DNA of 64,000 bases from Brachypterus glaber (lineage: Eukaryota; Arthropoda; Insecta; Coleoptera; Kateretidae), in NCBI GenBank assembly GCA_958510825.1, contig OY294049.1, positions 33,508,774-33,572,773 of the forward strand. Reading direction: 5' to 3'. Below, one piece after another: positions 46,298 through 56,755 of this stretch. Under the pieces are notes generated by a model. That model saw only the letters and a program-made list of their open reading frames with translations, was not told the DNA's origin and ran no database searches. How positions within the stretch are numbered: the first letter of the stretch is position 1; each line of letters opens with the position of its first letter. The translations under genes and the position numbers were made by a program.

Positions 46298-46447
46298 CAC
46301 TGTAAAAAGTAAACTGAATATTCAGTTACAAATGGACAGAAAATCGGAAGTTATTATCCTATACAATTGTAGTTTAATTTTTGTTAAAAACACCCAACAT
46401 TTCATGGCAGTCCTTATTAAAGTAAGTGACTTAAGAAATATTAGATA
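46298..46447 (+). mobile_element. Fragment of the 31916-32676 MITE family (empty SINE site)
   Basis: It starts CACTGTAAAAAGTAAACTGA and continues through AAATCGGAAGTTATTAT and TTTAATTTTTGTTAAAAACA, then CAACATTTCATGG. The TTTTTGTTAAAAAC junction is intact here, whereas at 31999-32213 a SINE splits it. The right half of the palindrome is missing. A further scrap, AATTAAAGTCC...ATATTCAGTTACAATTG, lies at 46824-46885. Confidence 0.8.
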
Positions 46448-46460
46448 GATGATTTTATAG

Positions 46461-46676
46461 TTATAGTAGAAGAGCACGAAACACGAAGTGCGTTTCTGTG
46501 TACGTCATTACCAACTGGATACAGATACATCATATTTATAGGCATCTTTTCGATATACTGGCAGTGTCACCTATGAAACAGAGAACCAACTAACAAGTTT
46601 AAGAGGGAGTGGCAATATTAGGAACATGGCAATAATTGGCTCACCTACCTTAGAAAGCATGTCTTTCACAGGTATA
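46461..46676 (+). repeat. About 220-bp dispersed direct repeat, copy 2
   Basis: It matches 43832-44056 and begins 14 bp after the MITE fragment. The end GTCTTTCACAGGTATA is shared, after which the copies diverge. Confidence 0.85.
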
Positions 46677-46711
46677 TCGTCTTGTAAATTTCAGAACTTC
46701 GTATCTCAAAA

Positions 46712-46821
46712 AAGACAACTTTACAGGAATTAGAAATAACTCTTTCGCATTATTCATTTTTTTTTTAAGACAACTTTACAGGAATTAGAAATAACTCTTT
46801 CGCATTATTCATTTTTTTTTA
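46712..46821 (+). repeat. 55-bp perfect tandem duplication
   Basis: AAGACAACTTTACAGGAATT and the following 35 bp are repeated immediately, with only the T-run length differing. This is a recent slippage or duplication event. Confidence 0.9.
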
Positions 46822-47062
46822 AGAAAAATTAAAGTCCTAAATATTCAGTTACAATTGGATAGGAAGTTATGATCCTATACAAATAACTATATATAATAAG
46901 TGAGATATCGCTCAAAATTATAGTTTTTGTCCATTTTGCCCCCCTTGCCCTAAGCTAATGTTAACCATATTTGATGTGACGTAAATAGAAAAGGTCCTGA
47001 ATCGTTTGGTGAAAGAATTTTTTTAAACGGACACTTCGTTTAAAAGTTATAACGTTTACATA

Positions 47063-47108
47063 CAGACCGACAGACAGACAGACAGACAGATAGACAGACA
47101 GACAGACA
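47063..47108 (+). repeat. CAGA/GACA microsatellite
   Basis: About 11 tetranucleotide units with one GATA-type interruption. It is preceded by AAAAGTTATAACGTTTACAT, which suggests it is the end of a dispersed element. Confidence 0.9.
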
Positions 47109-48239
47109 TTTTTTAACACCCACTTTTTTCACATTTTTTCGACGTTTCATGACATTCTTAAGCCGAAAATGCAAAAAAAAATTATTTTTCGGCCGATGTT
47201 AATAACGCGTTGACGGGAAAAAATAAAAATTAAATTAAAATTTAATGTTCACCCAAGATTAACCGTCAAAGGCCCATTTCTGTCGTATGTAAACATATAA
47301 GATCTTTGCAATGTTTACGATATTTGACACATCGTTTAAGCTTCGTTAAGAAATTATTAACGCTTGTCGTTATGTATAACGATTTTCATGGGTGAATTTG
47401 CTTGTTTTTTTGTTTGGGTGATAGGGTAAAATTTATTTATGAAAGTGCTAAATTGTAATATAAAATTACTGACTGACAGTTTTGTAATAAAGCTTTAAAG
47501 AGCTGTTAGGGACCCTAATTTTGGGTTACTTGAACGGGTTTTGCCCTAAAACCAAACAACCAAGATATTTGTGACTAAGTCACGCAAAAAAAAAAGCTAC
47601 GACGTGATACGTTTCTATGTGCCTGTACCAAGGGGGTAATTACCCCCGTAGTACCAAATTAAGTCCTTTTTATATAAAAAAAAATCATATTTTTTACCAA
47701 ACTCAAAAAAAAAGATATCTACGCCCTTGCCTGTGCTTGGTATACATTTGTAGCTTTGACTCGCTTAACAGTGACCCATTTCTTGAATCCTTGAAATTTT
47801 ATTTATTTTTTCTTTCTTTCGAAATTGTGATAACAATAAAGTGTGTTTATTTTTTGATCCCTCACAAGTTTATGTAATATTTTTTTATCTCAATAGGTCA
47901 TCTTAAATTTTGTTCTAAATCTAGATCCAACTTGAGTATACTCTATTATCTATATAATAGTCATAGGCGTATTAAGGGATGGCTGGTGAAATAAAAAAAA
48001 AACCGTATGCGTCGCTGGTAAATTTTAATTTAAAGTTTTCGTTTTGAAATCAAAAATGTTTATACAATTTAGTTTAGATTCAAAATCTAAAAGTACATAC
48101 TTGTATATTATGTGACCTCTTGACCTCTTGCCCCTCAGGGACTTTTTAGGAACAAGTACGGGTGTAGCAATCCCAAGGTACCCCAGCCCCCAAGTCAAGG
48201 TAAGCGCGAGCTAGAGATATAGTGCCTTTAGGAAATTGA
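47109..48239. other. Non-coding, no feature recognised
   Basis: Mostly AT-rich sequence. An 86-codon frame at 47617-47877 reads through T-rich low-complexity DNA. No gene is supported. Confidence 0.45.
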
Positions 48240-48690
48240 CGATCTCCCAGAGTAATAAGCTTTACAACGAGTTTTGCTTCAGGGACTAGATTAGGCTCTG
48301 GCAAAATTTTATTTATTCAGGGACCTGCAGGACTTGGGCTGGTATTTCATTTCCTTTATGTATCTAGCAGGGTCTGCCGACGACATCTGTGTGCTCGGAA
48401 AATGACTGCTGGGACTACTAATAATTAATAGGACCAGAGAACTGGTCAAGCAGTGGCAGGGACTGTAGGTGTTTGATGTGGGCCTAGCTGCTACTTGCCA
48501 GTGTCTTTGGTCTTAATAAGGGAATAAGGAGGCTTTGCTGGTCAAAATCCGACAGTGCCGCTAAATCGAACGTGGCTCAGTTAGCTTTTTATGGCAAGGA
48601 CAAATATCTGTCATGAGGACGTACCAGGCTCGGAGGTATCAGACCCAATTGTAGCAAGTGAGGCGAAAACGAAGGTACAATTCTTCATTT
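48240..48690 (+). pseudogene. Decayed non-LTR retrotransposon (LINE) reverse-transcriptase fragment
   Basis: A GC-richer patch in AT-rich DNA. One frame around 48318-48400 reads RDLQDLGWYFISFMYLAGSA then DDICVLGK before a stop. The position of xADD after a hydrophobic LAG matches the catalytic YADD/FADD box of LINE reverse transcriptases (usually L-A-Y/F-A-D-D), with the aromatic residue changed to Ser. After the stop a related frame continues (LLGLLIINRTRELVKQWQGL), where LINEs carry a helix. Frames are broken and the essential aromatic is lost, so this is a dead remnant. The clade cannot be assigned. Confidence 0.5.
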
Positions 48691-48940
48691 TGCGTCAAGT
48701 GTTACCCTATGGGAACATTAAGATTTAAATGTTTTTGGTATGCAATACGTTTTGCCCCATCTAGCTTCCATTGAATTCGCTTTTGACTTTTGCCAAAAGC
48801 ATTATATCTGTTGGAACTATATCGGCTTTTGCTCTTACAACAAATGATGTTTACACCAGCAGGTCTATGTATAGCAGTTACTTTGTATATATGCTCAGCT
48901 GCAGCACTGGGGGTAGTTAATAATTTTGTTTAAGGACTAT

Positions 48941-49057
48941 CCAGAAGCTTGCATAAGAACATAAAACATAAGAATACGGTGCTGTTATTGGTTTACAAGA
49001 TACATAGCCGCACAACAAGCATGGCATTGCTCGATATGTTCTTATGCGAGCCTGTGG
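48941..49057. mobile_element. Short MITE, 117 bp, same family as 11842-11965
   Basis: CCAGAAGCTTGCATAAGAAC is mirrored by GTTCTTATGCGAGCCTGTGG. An overlapping 68-codon ORF is incidental. Confidence 0.75.
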
Positions 49058-50030
49058 TTTTGCCCTTAATTATTTTTATTCCAAAAGTTCCAAACTTAGT
49101 AAAAAATCATCCTTCTTTATGTACCGCATTTTTTACTACTTCAGGTACTCGCTAAGAGAAAATTGCATACGCCTATGAGAGTAGGTAAGATACATTTTGT
49201 AATAAAATAGAATAAATAAAAACAAGTAAAATATGTATAAATGTATATAATGTATATTATATCAAGGGCAAAAGATTACCTTTATTTGTTTCAAAATTTA
49301 TTAATTAACATTATTATTTACTTTAAGATAGTGTTTATAAAAATCCTAGACATTCCTAGAATAAAAATTATGCTGCAATGCTACAAATCTTTAAATCTTT
49401 CTATCAGACATGATATTTCTCTATTCTTCATCAAGTTGACATGTAGTTGACCTGTATAATTAGTACTTTAATTTTTTCTATGACATATTCCAATACTTAT
49501 TTTGTAAGTCAAAAGGAATGAATAAATGAATTTGAATATGAATTTTAATTTGAATTTGAAATCTATATTAGTACAGAATTGCTCCCCTAAGGGAGCTACG
49601 GCCCTTTGAAGATGGACAATTTAAATGAGGGGACAAAAATTTTAATGCTGCAGGGTGATTCTTCATTTAAAACTAAGCAAAACATTCACCTCTTAATGTT
49701 AAAGGTGTAATAGTCTTTTAATTAAAAAGTAAAATAACAAAGAAGATTATTGTTGACTTCATGGGTTATATACCTTCTGGCTCGGGAAAATTAAGGATTT
49801 TTTTCAGATATGTAATCACAACTTTATTCAAACTAGCTCCAAAATATCAAATAGTATATGTTTTGATGTGTTTGTGAAAATTGTGGAATCCATGGCCCTT
49901 GCCCCGAAACGCCTATCGTTTGCGGTGGCCATGATTTCTCGAAAACCAATTTACCGATCAATCTGAAATTTTTAGGTGTTGTTCCTAGTTACAATAGCTA
50001 TAAATTTCCAACAAGAAAATTAAAAAAAAA
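49058..50030. other. Non-coding, no feature recognised
   Basis: AT-rich, with GAATTTGAATATGAATTTTA simple sequence near 49530-49560. No ORF of note. Confidence 0.45.
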
Positions 50031-50217
50031 TCGTTGGCCTTCGGGCCGTAGGACCAATACAGTTTTTCCAACATTGTCCGGTCGTATGCGGCCATAGGGC
50101 GGCTGATGTCTCCTTAGTATATATGCCCAATGTGGGTTTGCCAACATTGGTACAATGTAGGAAAGATTGGCACGCCAATATCTGTCCGACGGGCGGCCAA
50201 TGAACCAATGTTTGCTG
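50031..50217. mobile_element. GC-rich MITE, about 187 bp
   Basis: TTGGCCTTCGGGCCGTAGGA on the left is loosely mirrored by GTCCGACGGGCGGCCAA on the right. CCAACATTG and CAATGTTGG-type pairs repeat inside. It is much richer in G+C than the flanks. The right edge ends TTTGCTGGGT. Boundaries are approximate. Confidence 0.5.
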
Positions 50218-50583
50218 GGTAACTTATAGACGACTACTGTTTGAAAATGCTACGGTATCATTTTATTTATCTAAAGGTTTCTTATCATTTAATGTTTTCC
50301 AATCTGACTTAAAATAACATCCACATCCTTTCTCATTTATTTTACTGTTATTTTATACTTTATTCAACTTGCAAATTAAAAATAATTTCTACTTTCAAAT
50401 AATCATAGATTCTAGACGAGCGCTTTTTTACAATTTTAATATGCATAACATTTTTAGGTACTTGTATTATTCAAGATAAGATGGAACAGTTATTTAATAA
50501 CAATCGCAACTAATTTAAATATTCAATTTTTGAATGAATATATTTGTTAGTTAAATTTTAAAATACTATTAAATTAAGTAGTG

Positions 50584-51045
50584 GTCCAGTCAAATAATAA
50601 ATGAAAATTGCAATATATGCACACGGGCTGATATTTTAAAGGGTAGGAGTGGATGGTAACGAACACTCCTGTTACTTTTTCACCGGGTTATTTGCGTAAG
50701 GGGTGTCCGCTATCTTGAATTTTAGTGGTGAGTGCGGTTATCTCGGTAAATATCAATCTTACGATAAAAATGCATATTGCCGATTTTGTTAAGGAAAAAA
50801 TTTTCAACGGTTATTGTAAAAATAATTTTTTCATTATTATAATAACAATCGAGTTATATTAAAAAATAGCCGTGTTGGAGGTAAAACTGTTTTTTTAGCC
50901 AAATTATTCATCGGACGATAAAAGTGTTTATGAGCAAATTTGTAGCTCTTGAAATTCTCTATTAGTTTCATGCATTATGAATTTTCATAGGTATCTTGGT
51001 ACGGTTACAGAGGGTGCAAGTAACCCTTTCTAACCGTACCAAAAT
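50584..51045 (+). mobile_element. Half copy of the 24754-25656 foldback element
   Basis: It begins at the same end (GTCCAGTCAAATAATAAATG) and follows that element's left arm in order: ACACGGGCTGATATTTTAAA, GGGGTGTCCGCTATCTTGAA, CATCGGACGATAAAAGTG and TTGGTACGGTTA. Just past the centre it stops at CTAACCGTACCAAA. The second arm is absent. Confidence 0.85.
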
Positions 51046-51151
51046 TCTGATTATATTTTTGGGCACTTAAAAGATCTTGTAACTCCTCGTGTACTCAATT
51101 TCAAAATAAAAAATATTTTTGTATAATATAATAATAGACAATAAGAATCTA

Positions 51152-51950
51152 CAGTTGTGGCATTTAATATCGGGACAACCTCAAAAAAAATTCGTGTAAT
51201 TTTTATATTTTTTTCATGGATTATTTTAAAAATTAAAAACTAGGTTACTTCGTTTTGACATGACTGAATTATTTAGTTGAAGTTTACTGTCAAAAAATAT
51301 TAAATTAATAAATTAATATTTATTGATTCATTAAATTTTACACAAATGTTGTATTTATTTAAATAATAATAAAATTGATATTCTTTGGATCAACATTGTA
51401 CTATACGGGTAAAGAATATGTGTTTAATATTCATTTTACAGCTAAAAACTCACAAGGTTTTATAAATTTTCTACTGAAAATGGATTTGAGTTTAAGAGTT
51501 CATTACTGAAGAGCCTCACTGAGGTAAGCGAAAAAAAATTCCCAGTATACGGCAACTGCACCTTGTTTTTCTCGGTTTTTCTTATATAATTAAAAATTGC
51601 TTCACCATCCATTGTAGATTTTGACCACCGATGATCCTTTTTCGGTTTGATATAAGAACTTAAGTTTTGCTAAATAAAACATTTCTTAAGAAACAGATTT
51701 CTTGAACTGTTTTCACTAAAATTGAACTTCATCCATATCTCCTAATACTAAGGACGACTGAGCATTTTTTCTCTTAAATTTTCACGATAAGTAAATTAAA
51801 ATAAAGATAAAAACAGTTTTTTTACAAACTACTTGTATAACAGCAAAAAATAAACAAAATTTGACATATTTTGACGTTTTTTAACAAATGACACAACACC
51901 CACTATAATCTATGAAAAATTGTTTGTCCCGATATTTAATGCCACCACTG
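51152..51950. mobile_element. TA-flanked Tc1/mariner-style non-autonomous element, 799 bp
   Basis: CAGTTGTGGCATTTAATATC is mirrored by GATATTTAATGCCACCACTG, with GGGACAA/TTTGTCCC extending the TIR to about 30 bp. TA flanks both ends, and CAGT termini are common in Tc1/mariner. There is no long ORF. A - strand stretch near 51560-51660 looks vaguely coding (WSKSTMDGEAIFNYIRKTEK) and may be transposase debris. Confidence 0.75.
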
Positions 51951-52215
51951 TACATATTTTATAATTAAATCTAAAATTCTTAAATCTACAGTTCATCAGA
52001 TCGTCATCGCTATTATGAGGTATTAGTTCACCCTATTTTTTTTCTACTTACAATTACTGTATCTGCAGTAAATATAAGTATATTAAAATATTTAAATCGT
52101 AGTATAATTTAATCCACCTACATGATATCATCTTCTCTAAGGAATAAAAAAAGCTATAAAGGTATTAAAAACTGCTTCGTTTGCCATAGTATATAAAATT
52201 TATGACAAATTTCCT

Positions 52216-53012
52216 GGACAACATTTGCTATTTCACGTGTAAGTCATTATGACATAATTTAATGATTTTCTCTGAGTTCATGAACGCATACAGATGACTC
52301 CTCATTGTGAAGTTATTACGAGATCATGTCATGAAGATCTAGCAGCGGTCTACGGAATGCGCATGCGCAAACTTTAAATTAATCGCGAAATTTCAAATTT
52401 TAAAAAGAGAAAGGAAATTTTCTTACCCAGCTTAAAAAGATTACACACACACACCTTCTTGAAAACGCGAAGAGATACCAAAAAAATAACGAAAAAATCG
52501 ACCCCCTAGGACCTCACACAAGTCCATTTTCAACAACTTGAGGATACCGGGATGTTCCCATTGGGAACTTCCCAGTTGGAATGTTCCCCAAGATGACTGG
52601 AGGAAATAATTCCTCTATGCTAAGGCATCCAGATATCTACGGCTCACCATACCAACCCGATAATGTGTATCGAATTAGCTGACCAGTAAGTTAATTACTA
52701 GTTATTACTAGTAGTATATCCTTATAAAGACAGCTGCCTTTTAATACTAGTATTCCTAGAAGGCGACTTTATATTCGTATAAAAAGTTTGGGCAACATTT
52801 GCTATTTCACATGGAAGTCATTATGACATAATTTAATGATTTAACGTTAAATGTATATACCTCATGACAAACTCATAAAAAACTCATAACATGATCACAA
52901 AATCATGAGAAGTGCTCATCATGATGTTCGTATGAGTACAAAACGTGAAAATCATAACATGATGCTCTCATGAGGCCTCATGAGGCCTCATGAGTTCATG
53001 GATGTTGTCCGG
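52216..53012. repeat. Repeated 55-bp phrase and CATGAGGCCT repeats, possible element
   Basis: GCAACATTTGCTATTTCACA and the following GTCATTATGACATAATTTAA occur at about 52220 and 52793. At 52972-53001 the unit CATGAGGCCT is repeated in a palindromic run. ATGTTGTCCGGG near 53005 mirrors the CTGGACAACAT at 52218, so these may be the ends of one element. Confidence 0.45.
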
Positions 53013-53462
53013 GTTATCCGTGTGAAATTTAGTTTTTTTTTTATGTCATCTTGAAAAATATTGGACATTTTCAATGCTTTTCATTTTTCTAATTTAATAA
53101 AAAAAAACCTCTGAATTTTAAAATTTATAATATTCTTCTAGGTCTTCTAACTAAGAGTATAAAAAGAAGACTAAGATATCGACGTTTCCATTGACATAAA
53201 TTAACATGTAAGAATTACCTTAATTATATATGTATAAGGAATAGGCGGCAAAATTTTGATTATAGTCTTGGTGTCTGGATATTAAATTATTACCTATACT
53301 TTTTATAAATTTCTTGCATCCTTCTATAATGACATAATTGCATATTAATCATTCCTAATATTCCTACTAAATTGATTTTTATTTTACAAATCGAAGAATA
53401 TGGAGAATAGTAGGATTCTCCAGTAAAAAAAAATGGTCAGGTGCGAGTAAGTGTCTTATAAC
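53013..53462. other. Non-coding; one small hairpin
   Basis: GGAGAATAGTAGGATTCTCC at about 53411-53430 forms a short stem. Otherwise featureless. Confidence 0.45.
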
Positions 53463-54060
53463 AGGTCTACAAAAAAAATTCTGCTCCAAGTCTTGGATTA
53501 CGACCAAATCCCGGTTTTTATTGTTAAAATACGGTTTTGACAAATTTCGACAGATTGTTAACCTTTGGAAGGATTTTTACCTTTTCTGTAGTCAGCCAAA
53601 AACCTTAGTTGGGTCAGGTCAGGCTAGTCTTAGAACACACTACACCTTCGAGCAATAAACGATTAATATTTGGCCCTTTATAGAACTTTATTGCCCTTTG
53701 GAGGGCAAAGTGCCCTTTTTAACATTGGATGAAAACATACCTCGCACTTCTTTTTTCATTAAAATTGAGTTTTTGCTCTTTATTGCCCTTTAGAGGGCAG
53801 AGCACCCTTTTTTGAGGACGGATTATCGCCCAAAAATAGATAGCAAATAGTAGCTTTTATTATGTTTTGGGCTAGGGACCGCTCATGTAAATACTTATAA
53901 ACACATTTTACCTCGAAATTTGGCAAAATATCGTATTTTGACAATAAAAACCGGGATTTACTCGAAATCTGCGCGGTAGAAAGTTTTTTAAATTGAAATT
54001 TCGGTTTCAGCAAACAAAAATACTTAAGGCATAGGTTTAGTCCTTGAAACAGATTTTTTT
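53463..54060. mobile_element. Imperfect foldback element, about 600 bp
   Basis: AATCCCGGTTTTTATTGTTA near 53507 is mirrored by TGACAATAAAAACCGGGATT near 53940. Outer arms AAAAAAATTCTG/CAGATTTTTTTT extend it. The interior holds two copies of CTTTATTGCCCTTTGGAGGG followed by CA(A/G)AG-GCCC (53688 and 53780), each itself a small hairpin. Confidence 0.6.
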
Positions 54061-54366
54061 TTAGTTAAATAGATGTTATTTGCGTAAAAAAATATTCAAA
54101 CTTGGAGCCATAAATGTTAGTTTAACATGTCTCATTATTTTTTGATTTATTAAGATTTCATTAATTAAACCTATATTAAATTTATTTAAACAAGGACGGT
54201 GATTAAAGCATTAAAAACAAGATTTAAATACATGTATACAGGATGAATCACAAAATGAAATGCAATCGAAAGTACGTGTAAATCTCCCCACCTTGACCCT
54301 AGGTTTTCATCTTAGTCTTACTTTGTTCTTTCGTTCTCTTTCGTTAGTTTTCGGTTTTTGGACTTG
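54061..54366. other. Non-coding, no feature recognised
   Basis: AT-rich, then a pyrimidine-rich stretch leading into the next inverted repeat. No gene was seen. Confidence 0.4.
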
Positions 54367-54750
54367 GCTTTTCTCCTTTCGGGTAGCGCCACACAATAAA
54401 AGAGCATCGCGCTTCTCCTGGAGTATCCTTAGGCTTAAGGGTACGATATGTGGATTTTTTTTTTGGCTAAATTACCGCAATTTTGTCAAAAAATCATGAC
54501 GAAGTAACGCGCTCTGTCTTGCTTTGCAGCCGCAGAAATAATTTCTGACATTTAAATTTTATAATTTTGGACATCTATCAAATTTTAAATTAGTTTACAA
54601 AATTTTTAAATTTTTAACGTTATACAAATGTAAAGTATATTTTGGTGTAAAAAGTTATAAAATACATTACTGTACTAAATAGGATCAGAACATTCAGTAT
54701 TAAGTAAGGACAGAAATTTTTAATTTTAAACAAAATTATAAAAATATTAA

Positions 54751-55297
54751 TTTATTATTCCATCAATCTATTTTCTAATCATCGTACAGAGTGATATTGG
54801 TAGACTGACAGTTTCGGGCTGCTGGCCCTCTTCAGTACCAAGAGTCTCTGCACGCTGATTAAGAAAACGTTTTTAGACTTTACTCGCAAAAGGAATATAG
54901 CCATTAGATTGATGTAGGCTTGTGCGCCATCTATTTCTAGATGTAGACAACTACTCATACCTCTCCTATTCTGGAGACTTTGACTGGTACTAATTCTACG
55001 TCTAACCACCCGTTAGTGGTACTATGTGCTTGAGACACACAAGTCTTCAACTTGCTACCAGTCAAAGTCTCCAGAATAGGAGAGGTATGAGTAGTTGTCT
55101 ACATCTAGAAATAGATGGCGCACAAGTCTACATCAATCTAATGGCTATATTCCTTTTGCGAGTAAAGTCTAAAAACGTTTTCTTAATCAGCGTGCAGAGT
55201 TGACTCTTGGTACTGAAGAGGGCCAGCAGCCCGAAACTGTCAGTCTACCAATATCTCTCTGTACGATGATTAGAAAATAGATTAATGGAATAATAAA
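54751..55297. mobile_element. 547-bp near-perfect palindrome
   Basis: The left arm (54751-54989) and right arm (about 55056-55297) are mirror images. Examples are TTTATTATTCCAT at the edge, GACAGTTTCGGGCTGCTGGC, CTCGCAAAAGGAATATAGCC and CTATTCTGGAGACTTTGACT. The few differences include a 3-bp indel next to CAAGAGTC and G/A changes near the edge. The loop is about 66 nt. No ORF is meaningful here, since reading frames mirror each other. Confidence 0.93.
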
Positions 55298-55608
55298 TTC
55301 AATATTTAATTAAAATTATTTTTAAGATCCTGGAAATAAATCTGCACTCATGGAATACAATAATATTGTAAAAAGGTAAATTTTTAATAATAATTATAAT
55401 TAATCATTTTTATACTACAATAAACGATTTATTTTCATTTTAGAGAAACATGCCATGAATGGTAGAAGAGCTTCCATATTTTTAGTACACATATTTTTGC
55501 CGTCTTGAGTTAATGAAGGCTTCTACATATATTTTTTTAAGCTCCGGAACCTTATAAAATGAAATTCTCGTATCCCTAAGCTTAAGGGGAAAAGAGGGGA
55601 AATTTTCG
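55298..55608. other. Non-coding, no feature recognised
   Basis: AT-rich spacer between the palindrome and the right arm of the enclosing inverted repeat. Confidence 0.4.
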
Positions 55609-55719
55609 ATTTTCATTTGTTGTGTGGCGCTACCCGAAAGGAATAAAGAAACGAAAACCAGAGCAAAAACAGACCAAGTACAGATGAAGTGACCCTATCC
55701 CCACCTCTGTTGCTGTGTT

Positions 55720-55846
55720 TATAGTGAACATTTTCTCGCAAGAGAGTCATGTTACTATTGTGCGCTCTCTCCCACTCTATCATTATGAACGGTAGTGGAA
55801 AGGTCATATGGTCATGTGACTTGCTTGGGAGAAAATGTTCACTATA
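55720..55846. mobile_element. MITE, about 127 bp
   Basis: TATAGTGAACATTTTCTC is mirrored by GAGAAAATGTTCACTATA. CAAG/CTTG continues the arms. TA at the outer edges fits a TA target. Confidence 0.75.
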
Positions 55847-56154
55847 GTACACATTACTATGGGGATATCTAATCTAAACACACTGTATATTGTAATTATT
55901 AATTTAGAGGTATAAAGAATATTGAATAATAATTTTTCATTAATATTTAATTGAGGAAATCACAAGGTATAAGTTTTAATTTATTAATTATCATTTAGAT
56001 AATGCAATTCTAATTAACTAATTTATCTAATTTCTATGAAAATTAAATGCGCAAACTTTAATTGCAAAAAAATACTTAAATAATAAAAATAATAATAAAA
56101 ATAAATTTATTTAAACATACCGGATGATTGTTAAAAAATATGAAAAAATTTCTA

Positions 56155-56285
56155 TACTGCCCCACTACGCTAGAAAGTAGTAAATCCATCGCATAGCAGC
56201 ATTTTCAAAATATTGCATCAGAGTTGACGTCAAAACGACGCTAGGCGACAAATGGAGTTAATGCTTTCTAGCGTAGAGGGCAGTA
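56155..56285. mobile_element. TA-flanked MITE, 131 bp
   Basis: TACTGCCCCACTACGCTAGA is mirrored by TCTAGCGTAGAGGGCAGTA. AAGTAGTAAATCCAT and ATGGAGTTAATGCTT extend the arms. TA lies outside both ends. Confidence 0.8.
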
Positions 56286-56632
56286 TAAACCTATGTTTAA
56301 AATCGCTTATAAAGCTACCCTTTTTTGGGAGAACGTAACTCCCTTGGGATCGATTTTACATGTAGAAAGTTTTTTTTTATAGTTTTTGGTGTGTAGTAAC
56401 CTTGCTGCATGATTGTAATTTTGGTTTTCAAATTTTTATTGCTTAATTTTTGGTCTTCGAAACGTGAAGTTTGGACTTTAAATGCATGCTTAATCATGAG
56501 AGTGCCTTTTTTATAAATTTTTACGTGAGTATTAGTCAGTGTATGATATTAAATAAATACTCTATAATAAATAAATCAATAAATAAATAAATAAATATCC
56601 AGGTATGCTGGTCAGGATGACAAAATTTTTCT

Positions 56633-56755
56633 TGGGGGGAGCAGGACAAATATTTCCCAACTTAAAATTGAGAACTTTTTCAACTCAAAAAAAACCTTTC
56701 ACCTGAAGGAAAATTTTGATGACTAGAAAAAAAACTAAAAAAAAAGGTCCTCACC
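56633..56755. repeat. Dispersed repeat, copy 2
   Basis: Same orientation and order of phrases as 7920-8036, including ACAAATATTTCCCAACTTAA. The identity of the element is unknown. Confidence 0.6.

Larger units (their letters stand above)
54367..55647. mobile_element. Larger inverted-repeat element around the 547-bp palindrome
   Basis: CCTTTCGGGTAGCGCCACAC at 54377 is mirrored by GTGTGGCGCTACCCGAAAGG ending near 55641. Inner matches include TCCTTAGGCTTAAGGG against CCCTAAGCTTAAGGGG. Its outer limits are not clear. It encloses the palindrome at 54751-55297. Confidence 0.6.

Noticed and set aside
50020..50208. 62-codon - strand ORF rich in W, C and P
   Set aside because: It coincides with a GC-rich inverted-repeat element. 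The unusual residues reflect its base composition.
54779..55009. 76-codon - strand ORF
   Set aside because: It falls in the left arm of the 547-bp palindrome and has no independent support.
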